From NCBI GenBank assembly GCA_003162415.1, contig PMOL01000009.1, positions 168,446 to 232,445 of the forward strand: a DNA stretch of 64,000 bases, in the 5' to 3' direction. Shown here piece by piece: positions 10,613 to 21,531 of this stretch (positions are counted from its first letter, which is position 1; every line of letters begins with the position of its first letter). Made by a program: the position numbers and the translations under genes. This stretch comes from Candidatus Dormiibacterota bacterium (GTDB lineage Bacteria > Chloroflexota > Dormibacteria > Aeolococcales > Aeolococcaceae). Under the pieces are notes generated by a model. The model was not told the origin of the DNA. It searched no databases and worked only from the letters and a program-made list of their open reading frames with translations.

Positions 10613-11206
10613 ATGCCCTTTCGCCGCCGGAGGCCAACGAGAATCGTGACGGCCGAGCCGGACCGTACCGGCGTGGGCGCATTCCTGAAGCGCTGGATGA
10701 TCCCGCTCATCGGCGCGCTGACCCCCACCGCGCTGATCGTGGTCAACATCGCGGTCTTCATCGTCAAGAACCTGACCGAGTTCCGCATCACGATCTCCAT
10801 CCTCGCCTTCGTCAGCGGGCTGATGCTCAACTCATGGGCCGGCCTGAACATCTACCGGATGCTCAAGCTGCGCCGGCCGGATCACCCCCTGGTGCACGAG
10901 CGCAACCAGGAGGTCGTGCTCGTCGTCGGCATGGCGGTGATCATCATCGCCGCGTTCCTGACGGCGCTCTTCTGCTACCTCGGGCTTTCGGATTACAACC
11001 ACCTGCCCAACGGGCTCACCTTCTTCACCGGGGTCCTGTCGGCAGCGGTGCCGATCCTCCTGCGGGCCGCGTTTCATCGCGGCGTGCCCAAGGGACGCGG
11101 GGGCAGTGGACAGCAACAGATCAGCACGGTTGCCGGACTGCCTCCCGGCGCCATGCCGTCACCTCCGACCTCGGCCTCCGCTCGCGACACGATCCCGCGG
11201 CGATAG
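10613..11206 (+). CDS. multi-pass membrane protein of unknown function
   Basis: 197-aa ORF with four hydrophobic segments. Confidence 0.65.
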   Translation: MPFRRRRPTRIVTAEPDRTGVGAFLKRWMIPLIGALTPTALIVVNIAVFIVKNLTEFRITISILAFVSGLMLNSWAGLNIYRMLKLRRPDHPLVHERNQEVVLVVGMAVIIIAAFLTALFCYLGLSDYNHLPNGLTFFTGVLSAAVPILLRAAFHRGVPKGRGGSGQQQISTVAGLPPGAMPSPPTSASARDTIPRR

Positions 11207-11249
11207 GGCCGCGCGTGAGCCGCCGCCGCGAGGATCCCGGGGCATAGAA

Positions 11250-11277
11250 AAGGCGGGGCGCTTTCGCGCCCCGCCTT
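11250..11277 (-). terminator. Rho-independent-like terminator for dnaK (possibly bidirectional)
   Basis: Perfect 12-bp stem AAGGCGGGGCGC/GCGCCCCGCCTT with 4-nt loop; the minus-strand reading continues into TTTTC just after the dnaK stop. Confidence 0.8.
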
Positions 11278-11292
11278 CGAACCTCTGAGAGG

Positions 11293-13221
11293 TCAGACCT
11301 CTTTGAATTCGGCGTCGACGACGTCGTCCGCGCCTGCGCCCTCACCCGCGCCGTCGCCGCTTTGGGGAGCGCCGCCGTCGCCGTTGCCGGCGTGCGGCTC
11401 ACCCGCTCCGGGCTGGGCCTGCTGGGTCTGGGCGTACACCGCCTCGCCGATCTTCTGGATCGACGCGGCCAGGTCGTCGTGCGCGCGCTTCATCGCGTCG
11501 GCGTCGTTGCTGGCAATTGCGTCACGAACTGCCTTGACCTTGGCCTCGATGTCGGTGCGCAGCTCGGCTGGCACCTTGTCGCCCGCATCCGCGAGCGCCT
11601 TCTCGGCCTGGTAGGCAAGCTGATCGGCACGGTTGCGGGTCTCCACCGACTCGGCACGCTTGCGGTCCTCATCGGCGTGGACCTCGGCCTCCTTGACCAT
11701 GCGCTCGACCTCGTCCTTCTGGAGCGTTGTCGAACCGGTGATGGTGACCTTGTTCTCCTTGCCGGTCCCGCGGTCCTTGGCGCTGACGTTGAGGATGCCG
11801 TTGGCATCGATGTCGAAGCCGACCTCGATCTGCGGCATACCACGTGGTGCAGGTGGGATGCCATCGAGCGAGAACGTCCCGAGGATGCGGTTGTCCCGCG
11901 CCATCGGGCGCTCGCCCTGGAGCACCACGATCTCGACGGACGGCTGGCTGTCAGACGCTGTCGAGAACACCTGCGTCTTCGCGGTGGGGATTGTCGTATT
12001 GCGCTCGATCAGCTTGGTGTTCACCTCGCCCTCGGTCATGATCCCGAGCGACAGCGGGGTGACGTCGAGGAGGAGCACGTCCTTGACCTCGCCCTTGAGC
12101 ACACCGGCCTGGATGGCCGCGCCGATGGCGACAACCTCGTCCGGGTTGACTCCACGATGCGGTTCCTTCCCGGTGAAGCTCTTGACGAGCTCCTGGATCA
12201 CCGGCATACGCGTCGAGCCACCGACGAGGATCACCTCGTCGAGCTCCTTGGCCGTCAGATTGGCGTCCTTGAGGGCCGCCTCAAACGGAGCGCGGCAACG
12301 CGCGGTGAGGTCTTCGGTGAGCTGCTCGAACTTGCTGCGCGTCAGCGTGATCGCAAGGTGCTTCGGGCCGGAGGCATCCGCGGTGATGAACGGCAGGTTC
12401 ACCTCGGTCTCCTGACGCTGCGAGAGCTCGATCTTTGCCTTCTCGGCAGCCTCGGTGAGGCGCTGCAACGCCTGGCGGTCGCCACGGAGATCGATGCCCT
12501 GGTCCTTCTTGAACTCGTCCGCCAGCCAGTCGACGATCCGGCGGTCGTAGTCGTCGCCGCCGAGGTGGGTGTCACCGTTGGTCGCCTTCACCTCGAAGAC
12601 GCCTTCCCCGACCTCGAGGATCGAGACGTCGAAGGTTCCGCCGCCGAGGTCGAAGACGAGGATCTTCTCGTTCTCTTTCTTGTCGAGTCCGTAGGCGAGC
12701 GCGGCTGCGGTGGGCTCGTTGATGATGCGGACGACGTTCAGCCCGGCAATCTGACCGGCGTTCTTGGTGGCCTGCCGCTGGGCGTCGTTGAAGTACGCGG
12801 GAACCGTGATCACCGCGTCGCTGACCTTCTCGCCGAGATATGCCTCGGCGTCGGTCTTGAGCTTCTGCAGGATCATCGCGGAGATCTGCTCCGGCGTGAA
12901 GTGCTCGCTGTTGATCTCCACCTCGGCGCGGCCGTCCTTGCCGGCCACCACCTTGTAGGGGACCTGCTTCGCCTCGTTGCTGACTTCACTGACCAGGCGG
13001 CCCATGAAGCGTTTGATCGAGTAGACGGTATTTTCGGGGTTGACTGCCGCCTGGCGGCGGGCCAGCTGCCCGACCAGGCGCTCGCCGGTGCGCGTGAACG
13101 CGACCACCGACGGAGTGGTGCGGCCTCCCTCGGCGTTGGCGATGACGGTGGGCTCCCCGCCCTCCATCACTGCGACCACGCTGTTGGTGGTACCGAGGTC
13201 GATACCGACGGTTTTTGCCAT
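11293..13221 (-). CDS. dnaK: molecular chaperone DnaK (Hsp70)
   Basis: [27 protein letters not shown]..., [15 protein letters not shown]-terminal VDAEFKEV; start trimmed to MAKTVG with GGAGG ribosome binding site upstream. Confidence 0.97.
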   Translation of the reverse strand: MAKTVGIDLGTTNSVVAVMEGGEPTVIANAEGGRTTPSVVAFTRTGERLVGQLARRQAAVNPENTVYSIKRFMGRLVSEVSNEAKQVPYKVVAGKDGRAEVEINSEHFTPEQISAMILQKLKTDAEAYLGEKVSDAVITVPAYFNDAQRQATKNAGQIAGLNVVRIINEPTAAALAYGLDKKENEKILVFDLGGGTFDVSILEVGEGVFEVKATNGDTHLGGDDYDRRIVDWLADEFKKDQGIDLRGDRQALQRLTEAAEKAKIELSQRQETEVNLPFITADASGPKHLAITLTRSKFEQLTEDLTARCRAPFEAALKDANLTAKELDEVILVGGSTRMPVIQELVKSFTGKEPHRGVNPDEVVAIGAAIQAGVLKGEVKDVLLLDVTPLSLGIMTEGEVNTKLIERNTTIPTAKTQVFSTASDSQPSVEIVVLQGERPMARDNRILGTFSLDGIPPAPRGMPQIEVGFDIDANGILNVSAKDRGTGKENKVTITGSTTLQKDEVERMVKEAEVHADEDRKRAESVETRNRADQLAYQAEKALADAGDKVPAELRTDIEAKVKAVRDAIASNDADAMKRAHDDLAASIQKIGEAVYAQTQQAQPGAGEPHAGNGDGGAPQSGDGAGEGAGADDVVDAEFKEV

Positions 13222-13321
13222 TTTCCTGTCCTCCGGGACTGATAAACACGATGGTGGATTGGGCGTCGCACGAACGCTCATATCGAATACCTCGCGCGGC
13301 CAACATGCTAAACGTAGGGGG

Positions 13322-13699
13322 ATGGACGACTCCCGGCCGATCGAGGAGGAGCTGCGAGAGCTGCGCCTCCGCGCCGACGAGGACTTCCTCGAGCCGGACG
13401 GCGTGCGCGAGGCGGGCAGGCACCAACTCGACCTGCCCGAGCTCGGGCTCCGGGTGAGCGTGACGCGTTCCCGCTACCCGAACCGGCCCGATGGGATCGA
13501 TCAGTACGCGGTCACCATGTCCCGGCCCGAGCTGGACCGGCCGCCGGGAAACCAGGAGGTCGAGATGGTGCTCTCCTCGGCGTTCGGAGCCGCCGCCGGC
13601 ATGGCGGTGGAGCGATCGGGGGGCTCGTCGAGGATCCGGATGTTCCGGGTGCCGGCGTCATTGCCGGGCAACGATCAGTCTGTGTCGGCGACCTCGTAG
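13322..13699 (+). CDS. hypothetical protein (125 aa)
   Basis: ATG within ORF 13040..13699; [27 protein letters not shown]...; the upstream part of the ORF is antisense to dnaK. Confidence 0.55.
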   Translation: MDDSRPIEEELRELRLRADEDFLEPDGVREAGRHQLDLPELGLRVSVTRSRYPNRPDGIDQYAVTMSRPELDRPPGNQEVEMVLSSAFGAAAGMAVERSGGSSRIRMFRVPASLPGNDQSVSATS

Positions 13700-14301
13700 C
13701 CGTCGGCGCCGATCAACGGCACGAAGCGGCACGGACCCAGTGACTCGGTCTGCCAGCGCCCGTCGACCAGCCGCAGGCGGGTGAGCTCCTCGCCGCCCGG
13801 GTTCTCGGTGATCGGCACCACCAGCCGGCCACCCTCGACGAGCTGGCGGGCGAGCGCCACCGGCAGCCGCGGTGCCGCCGCGCCGACGGCGATTGCGTCG
13901 AACGGCGCCCGCTCGGGAACTCCGAGGGTGCCGTCGCCCTCGAACACCTCGACGTCGTACTGGAGCCGGCGCAGACGTTCCGCCGCCGTCTGGGCGAGCG
14001 ATCCGACCCGTTCGATGCTCACGACGTGAGCCCCGCACGCGGCCATCACCGCCGCCTGGTACCCGGAACCGGTCCCCACGTCGAGCGCCCGGTCGCCCTC
14101 GTGCAGCTCCAGCGCCTCGACGACGACCGCGACCATCAGCGGCTGGCTGATCGTCTGCCCCGGAGCATCGATCGGCAGCGCTCGGTCGGCGTAGGCGTGG
14201 TCGCGGTCCGCCTCGAGCACGAACTCCTCGCGCGGCACGCCCGCCATGGCGTGGAGCACCGCCGGCGACCGAATACCGTGCTCGATCAGCGACGCCATCA
14301 T
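13675..14301 (-). CDS. pcm: protein-L-isoaspartate O-methyltransferase
   Basis: VPREEFVLEADRDHAYADRALPIDAPGQTISQPLMVA and ALDVGTGSGYQAAVMA motifs; start chosen at MMASL. Confidence 0.85.
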   Translation of the reverse strand: MMASLIEHGIRSPAVLHAMAGVPREEFVLEADRDHAYADRALPIDAPGQTISQPLMVAVVVEALELHEGDRALDVGTGSGYQAAVMAACGAHVVSIERVGSLAQTAAERLRRLQYDVEVFEGDGTLGVPERAPFDAIAVGAAAPRLPVALARQLVEGGRLVVPITENPGGEELTRLRLVDGRWQTESLGPCRFVPLIGADGYEVADTD

Positions 14302-14324
14302 GCGATCACGATCCGACGTAGCGG

Positions 14325-14762
14325 CTAGCCTCGGGGGGTGAGATCCAGGTCCGGCGGTGGACTGTCCGGCAGCTTCCAGACGATCCATTCTTTCTGCCAG
14401 CGGCGATGCAGGTCGTTCGCGGACTCGACGGCCTCGTGATAGAGCCTCTCGAAGGCCACGAGGTCGTGAGCATCGAGCGCGGTCATCAGCGGGTCAAGAT
14501 CGTCGAGGATCCACTCCTCGATATCGGTGGTGTACTTCGGCCGGGTGACCTCGCAGAGGCGAAGGAGCTTGCGCATCTCGCGGAGCTGCCAGCTCGCCAG
14601 CGGCCAGTTGGTGGCCCGCGCCGCGTAGAACGCCTTCCAGAACCGCGCGCCGATCTCGGGCATCAATCGCGCCAGGCCGGGTTGCAGGGCCGTGAGCTGC
14701 TCGAGCTCGAGACGCTCCGGGTTCTTGGGCTGGGCGCTGATCTCGGTCATGTTGAAGTTCAA
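14325..14762 (-). CDS. hypothetical protein (145 aa)
   Basis: Uninterrupted ORF MNFNMTEISAQPKNPERLELEQLTALQPGLARLMPEIGARFWK..., plausible codon use, directly upstream of pcm. Confidence 0.65.
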   Translation of the reverse strand: MNFNMTEISAQPKNPERLELEQLTALQPGLARLMPEIGARFWKAFYAARATNWPLASWQLREMRKLLRLCEVTRPKYTTDIEEWILDDLDPLMTALDAHDLVAFERLYHEAVESANDLHRRWQKEWIVWKLPDSPPPDLDLTPRG

Positions 14763-14818
14763 GTCTACGGACGAGCGCCCATCGGGAACCTGCGGAGCGC
14801 GTCCCGCGTGTCAGTGCC

Positions 14819-16402
14819 ATGACTACCGCAGTCCAACGCGCACGCTGGTCGCGACCGCTCGTGGGTATCGCATCGGTTGCAGTCGTCGGGGCGGGGTTGG
14901 GTGCCTTCTTCGGGATCCGGGCGGTCCAGGGGGCCGGCTCGGCTCCATCCGGCGGGCAGCCGCCCGCTCGCACCGAGGCGGCCATGGCCTATGACCCGGC
15001 CAACGGGTCAGTGGTGCTCTTCGGCGGACAGAGCCGGTTCAGCACGCTCAACGACACGTGGATCTGGAACGGATCGGCGTGGAGCCAAGCGCATCCGAGA
15101 ACGTCACCCCCTCCGCTGACCAACGCCCAGATGACCTATGACCCGGTGAGCCACGATGTGCTCCTGGTCGGAGGTCCGGAGCTCGAGGGGTCGACCGGCA
15201 GCCCGATCGCGTGCTCGGCAGGCTCGGGAACCTCCTCCTCCGGTTCGGGGGGCTCGACCACCACATTCGTCCCGCCCCTCAACGCAATCCCCGCCGACGC
15301 GCCGTTGCCGCCGGGTCCCACGGCGAAAGCCGGCAAGGGCACGGTGGTGACGCCGCCGAGCTGCGCAACGGTCGCGTCGCCGGGTCCCGCCACCTGGTTG
15401 TGGAGCGGCAGCGACTGGTCGAAAGCCTCCGCGACGACGCCATTCATCGTGTTTGGGAGCGCCGCGCTCGCGACCGACCCAGCCTCCGGACGCGTCGTCC
15501 TCCTCCCGCGCGGACCGTTTGCCGTGCCCGCTCTCGGGGCGGCGCAGCCGGCGATCGCCTGCGTTGCGCCAAATCCGGCGGCCCTGCACCCGCAGGTGAA
15601 GTGCCCGTGGCCGATCACTCCCACTCCTGCATGGGCCTGGAACGGGCACCAGTGGAAGGCGATGGCCTCCAACGTCAATACGCAGTCGTTCGAGCTGTTC
15701 AGCTCATCGATCGTCGACGACGCCGTCAGCGGCAAGCTGGCGACCTTCAGCGGCACCGTCGCGCAACCGGTCCCGACGCCGCTCCCCTGCGCGAACTGCC
15801 TGGGCGGCGGCAACGCGCTGCAACCCCTGGCGACCAAGACCGGGAGCGAGGCCCTCTGGACCGGCACCAGCTGGCGGCAGGTCATCACCTACGATGGCGG
15901 TCCGGCGATGCCGGGTGCTGTATTTGTGGGGGACCCGGCAACCCACAGCGACGTTGCGCTCTCGGGCAACGGGCAGACCTGGATCTGGACCGGCGTCTGG
16001 ACCCGCGCCCACCCGGGCACCACCCCTCCGGTCGTGAGCGGAGCGGCCGCCGTCTTTGACGCCGCGACGGGTCAGGTGGTGGCTTTCGGAGGCGCCGGCA
16101 CCTCCTCCCGGGAGGCCGGCCTCTACGACCAGACGTGGACGTGGGACGGCTCGAACTGGACTCAGCGCGGTGGCAGCGCGGGGCTGAGCGTGGTCATCCC
16201 GGTGCCGTCGCCGATGAGCATTCCCCCCTGCCTGCACATCAACCCCGCGCCCGAGCCGGTGCAGACGGCGGCGGCTCAACCGGCAGCGGCTCAACCGGCC
16301 GCGGTCTGCCCGGGCACGAGCACCGGGTCCATCGGCGGCGGTTCAGGGAGCACCGGAGGCGTGACCGGGGTCGCCACCGGGAGCGGGGCCGTCGCACCCT
16401 GA
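14819..16402 (+). CDS. secreted or membrane-anchored Kelch-like beta-propeller protein with low-complexity C-terminus
   Basis: N-terminal TM, MAYDPANGSVVLFGGQSRFSTLNDTWIWNGSAW kelch pattern; tail AAQPAAAQPAAVCPGTSTGSIGGGSGSTGG. Confidence 0.75.
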   Translation: MTTAVQRARWSRPLVGIASVAVVGAGLGAFFGIRAVQGAGSAPSGGQPPARTEAAMAYDPANGSVVLFGGQSRFSTLNDTWIWNGSAWSQAHPRTSPPPLTNAQMTYDPVSHDVLLVGGPELEGSTGSPIACSAGSGTSSSGSGGSTTTFVPPLNAIPADAPLPPGPTAKAGKGTVVTPPSCATVASPGPATWLWSGSDWSKASATTPFIVFGSAALATDPASGRVVLLPRGPFAVPALGAAQPAIACVAPNPAALHPQVKCPWPITPTPAWAWNGHQWKAMASNVNTQSFELFSSSIVDDAVSGKLATFSGTVAQPVPTPLPCANCLGGGNALQPLATKTGSEALWTGTSWRQVITYDGGPAMPGAVFVGDPATHSDVALSGNGQTWIWTGVWTRAHPGTTPPVVSGAAAVFDAATGQVVAFGGAGTSSREAGLYDQTWTWDGSNWTQRGGSAGLSVVIPVPSPMSIPPCLHINPAPEPVQTAAAQPAAAQPAAVCPGTSTGSIGGGSGSTGGVTGVATGSGAVAP

Positions 16403-16421
16403 GCCGCCACAATGGCTGGCC

Positions 16422-16898
16422 ATGGCAGATCTCGACGACGTTCGCATCGAAACGCTCGAAGATCACCAGGACGCCGATGTTCGAGCGATGCTCGTCGACC
16501 TCGCACTCGCTGAGCAGCAGCACTACGACCATCCCGAGGAGAGGCCGGAGCAGCTGAGCGCGCGCCTCACGACGGCTCCTCGATTCTCCGGTGAGAACCA
16601 CATCCTGGTGGCCCGCGCGTCGGGCGGGGAGGCGATCGGGCTCTGCTGGGTCGTGCTGTTCGACCCCGGAACGGGTCTCGAGGCGGAGGTTGCGGAGCTG
16701 TACGTCCGACCCGGCGAACGCGGCCAGGGCATCGCCCGAAGCCTCATGGCCGACGCCATGCATTTGATCCGCAGCCGCAACGTGACCTTCGCATGTGTCT
16801 GGACTCGAGGTGACAACCAGGCTGCCCTGGGCGCATACATCTCAGCGGGATTCACGCCGACCGAGCAGACGGTGCTCACCTGGCTCCCGCTCGAATAA
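16422..16898 (+). CDS. GNAT family N-acetyltransferase
   Basis: EVAELYVRPGERGQGIARSLMADAMHLIRSRNVTFACVWTRGDNQAALGAYISAGF is a GNAT acetyl-CoA binding pattern. Confidence 0.85.
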   Translation: MADLDDVRIETLEDHQDADVRAMLVDLALAEQQHYDHPEERPEQLSARLTTAPRFSGENHILVARASGGEAIGLCWVVLFDPGTGLEAEVAELYVRPGERGQGIARSLMADAMHLIRSRNVTFACVWTRGDNQAALGAYISAGFTPTEQTVLTWLPLE

Positions 16899-16926
16899 GT
16901 CGAGCGGCCGGGATAATAGCCGCTCC

Positions 16927-17229
16927 ATGACACTTTCCCGCGCCGAGGTCGATCACGTCGCAACCCTCGCCCGTCTCGGCCTGAGCGACGCGGAGAAGGA
17001 CCGCCTGCTCGGTGAGCTGGAGGCGATCCTCGACCACATCGAACGGTTGCAGCGGGTCGACACGTCGACGCTGGCGGAGACCGCGCAGGTGGGCGACCTC
17101 GTCAATGTCCTGCGTGCCGACGTCCCGGAGGCGCCGATCGGCGCGGCCGCGGCGCTGCGCAACGCTCCCGCGACTGACGGCAGCTACTTCGTGGTTGGAG
17201 CGATCCAGGGCACGGAACTTGACGCCTAG
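16927..17229 (+). CDS. gatC: Asp/Glu-tRNA amidotransferase subunit C
   Basis: MTLSRAEVDHVATLARLGLSDAEKDRLLGELEAILDHIERL; start trimmed from ORF 16795..17229; adjacent to gatA and gatB. Confidence 0.92.
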   Translation: MTLSRAEVDHVATLARLGLSDAEKDRLLGELEAILDHIERLQRVDTSTLAETAQVGDLVNVLRADVPEAPIGAAAALRNAPATDGSYFVVGAIQGTELDA

Positions 17230-18678
17230 AACCATCACCGAGCTCGCGGCGGCGCTTCGCGACGGCAGCACGACACCACGCACGCTCCTCGACGCCGCGC
17301 TCGCGCACGTCGATCGGACTGAGCAGGATCTGAACGCCTACCTGGCGGTCACGCGCGAGCTTGGCTACATGCAGGCCGATGCCGCGTCGCACATGCTCGA
17401 GGAGCATCCCGACACGGCATCACCACTCTGCGGCATCCCGATGGCGCTCAAGGACGTGCTGTGCGTCGACGGCATCGACACCACCGCGGGATCGAAGATC
17501 CTGCGCGGCTTCAAGCCCCCGTACACGTCCACGGCCGTGCAGCGGTTGTTCGACGCCGGCGCGGTGTGCGTCGGCAAGACCAACTGCGACGAGTTCGCCA
17601 TGGGGTCGTCGACCGAGAACTCTGCGTACGGACCGGTTGGCAACCCATGGGACATCGAGCGTGTGCCGGGCGGGAGCAGCGGTGGAAGCGCGGCGACGGT
17701 GGCCGCGGGATCGGTGCCGTACTCCCTCGGCAGCGACACCGGTGGTTCGATCCGTCAGCCCGCAGCACTGACCGGAGTGGTCGGTTTCAAGCCGACCTAT
17801 GGACGTATCTCCCGTTATGGGCTCATCGCTTTCGCGTCGTCGCTCGACCAGATCGGCCCGTTCACGCGCACCGTCGAGGACTGCGCGCTGGTCTACACGA
17901 CGATCGCCGGCCATGATCCGCGTGACAGCACCTCGGATCCTCGCGCGGTCGACGATCCGCTCGCATCACTGCACGCCGGGGTCGCGGGAATGCGTCTCGG
18001 AATCCCGCGTGAATATCTCGGCGAGGGCACCGAGCCCGGCGTCCGCGACGCCGTGCAGGCCGCCTTCCGAGTCCTCGAGGCGCAGGGGGCGACCCTGCAG
18101 GAGGTGTCGCTGCCCAGTACCGACGTTGCGCTCAGCGTGTACTACATCATCGCTCCCGCGGAGTGCTCGTCCAACCTCGCGCGCTACGACGGCGTGCGTT
18201 TCGGCAGCCGTGTCGAGCGGCCGTCACTCACCGACACGTACCTGCAGACGCGGGGCGTGGGCTTCGGCAACGAGGTGAAGCGTCGCGTGATGCTCGGCAC
18301 CTACGCGCTCTCGAGTGGCTATTACGACGCGTACTACCGACAGGCGCAGAAGGTCCGCACGCTGGTGAGCCAGGAATTCGAGGCCGTGTTCAAGGAGGTA
18401 GACGCAATCGTCTGCCCCACCTCACCGAGCGTCGCCTTCCCGATGGGATCCCGCGATGATCCACTGTCGATGTACATGTGCGATGTGGTGACGCTGCCGG
18501 CAAACCTGGCGGGCATTCCCGGCATCTCGGTGCCCTGTGGTTTCGTCGACGGGCTCCCGGTCGGGCTGCAGGTGATCGCTCCGCGGTTCGAGGATGCGCG
18601 CGTCATGAGGGTGGCGCACGCCTACGAGCAGGCGACCGACTTCCACGCGCAGCTCTCGCCATACGCGAGCGCGGCCGC

Positions 18679-18682
<4 letters not shown>
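17219..18682 (+). CDS. gatA: Asp/Glu-tRNA amidotransferase subunit A (TTG start overlapping gatC)
   Basis: Amidase signature [51 protein letters not shown]. Confidence 0.93.
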
Positions 18683-20160
<1,478 letters not shown>

Positions 20161-20165
20161 CCCCG

Positions 20166-21443
20166 GTGCGTCTCGGACGCATGGTCCATGGTGGACTGTG
20201 CCTTGCCCATGACGAGCAGGGCGCGACGATGCTCGTCGAGGGCGGCATCCCGGGTGAAGACGTGGAGATCTCAGTCCGGTACCGGAAGGGGTCGACGTCC
20301 TTTGCCGAGGTCGTGCGGGTTGTCGAACCGTCGCCGCACCGGGTCACACCACCGTGCCCGTACGTGCCGAAGTGCGGCGGCTGCCAGCTCCAGCACGTTG
20401 CCTATTCGCACCAGGTCGAGCTCAAGCGCGACATCGTGCTCGACGCGCTCCACCGGCAGCACATCGAGCATCCCGCGCCACGCATGTACGCGGTCGATGA
20501 TCCCTGGCGGTATCGCATTCGCGGTGAGTTCCACGTCATCGCCGGCACTGAATCCACGCCGCCGGCGCTCGGCTTCAACCGAGCACGCAGCTGGCGGCCG
20601 ATCGCGGTCGACGACTGCCTGATCCACCACCCGCGCATCACCACCGCGCTGCCCGCGCTGCGCAAGCTCCTCAATTCCAGTGCGACCAACGCGCTCGGCA
20701 CGCTCCACCTGACGGTCGGCGAGGAGGGTCAGGAGCTGCTCATCCACGCCAAGCCCACGAAGGGGTTGGCGAGTGGCGCGCTGGATGGCGGCCTCGATCT
20801 TCCCGAGGGCGGACGGGTCAGCACGACGTCGACGACACTTCGCTGGCGGGGGATGACCTTTCGGGTCACTCCGGACGCGTTTATCCAGGTCAACTGGGCG
20901 CAGATGGATGTCCTGTATCAGTGCGTCATCGACGCGCTTGGCGGTCATGCGGGGCTGCGGGTGGTTGACGCCTACGCCGGGATCGGTGTGCTGGCCAGCT
21001 ATCTTGCCGTAGACGCGCGCGAGGTGGTGTGCATCGAGAGCAACCGCGGCGCTGCGCAGCTGGGCGTCCTCAACGCGCGCGTCAACGACGTCGCCGAGCG
21101 CATGCATTTCGTGCTGTCGCCGGTGGAGGATGCGTTGCCTCGCGTCGGCGCCGCGGAGATGGCGGATGTCGTGATCCTCGATCCGCCCCGTGCAGGCTGC
21201 TCGGGCCGCGTCACCGGGTGGCTCGCGCTCGCAGGCCCGGAGCGGGTCGTCTACGTGTCATGCGATCCCGCGACACTCGCCCGCGACCTGCACACCCTGG
21301 TCGCGTCGGGGCCGTATCGCGTGGACTTACTCGACATCGTCGACATGTTTCCGCAGACGTATCACGTCGAGACCGTTGTGCAGCTCACCCGCACCCAAGC
21401 GGCCTCCGATGCCGAGGCGCCGGAGCCCTCCGGTACCCGCTGA
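20166..21443 (+). CDS. RlmD/TrmA-family RNA (uracil-5-)-methyltransferase
   Basis: CxxxxxCGGCQLQH cluster motif, VVDAYAGIGVLASYLA, ILDPPRAGC, VYVSCDPATLARDL. Confidence 0.9.
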   Translation: MRLGRMVHGGLCLAHDEQGATMLVEGGIPGEDVEISVRYRKGSTSFAEVVRVVEPSPHRVTPPCPYVPKCGGCQLQHVAYSHQVELKRDIVLDALHRQHIEHPAPRMYAVDDPWRYRIRGEFHVIAGTESTPPALGFNRARSWRPIAVDDCLIHHPRITTALPALRKLLNSSATNALGTLHLTVGEEGQELLIHAKPTKGLASGALDGGLDLPEGGRVSTTSTTLRWRGMTFRVTPDAFIQVNWAQMDVLYQCVIDALGGHAGLRVVDAYAGIGVLASYLAVDAREVVCIESNRGAAQLGVLNARVNDVAERMHFVLSPVEDALPRVGAAEMADVVILDPPRAGCSGRVTGWLALAGPERVVYVSCDPATLARDLHTLVASGPYRVDLLDIVDMFPQTYHVETVVQLTRTQAASDAEAPEPSGTR

Positions 21444-21531
21444 GGGGTACTCTCAATACCTGCGGCGGCGGGTCGCTGCGGAGTGGTAGCGTACGTCTGT
21501 TCGTTGTCATCGATCGCACCCAGGAGGCACT

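Noticed and set aside
11362-13242. 626-aa plus-strand ORF
   Set aside because: Antisense to dnaK; composition reflects the complementary codons.
13222-13321. Search for CIRCE or HAIR heat-shock operator upstream of dnaK
   Set aside because: No TTAGCACTC-N9-GAGTGCTAA or CTTGAGT-N7-ACTCAAG motif visible.
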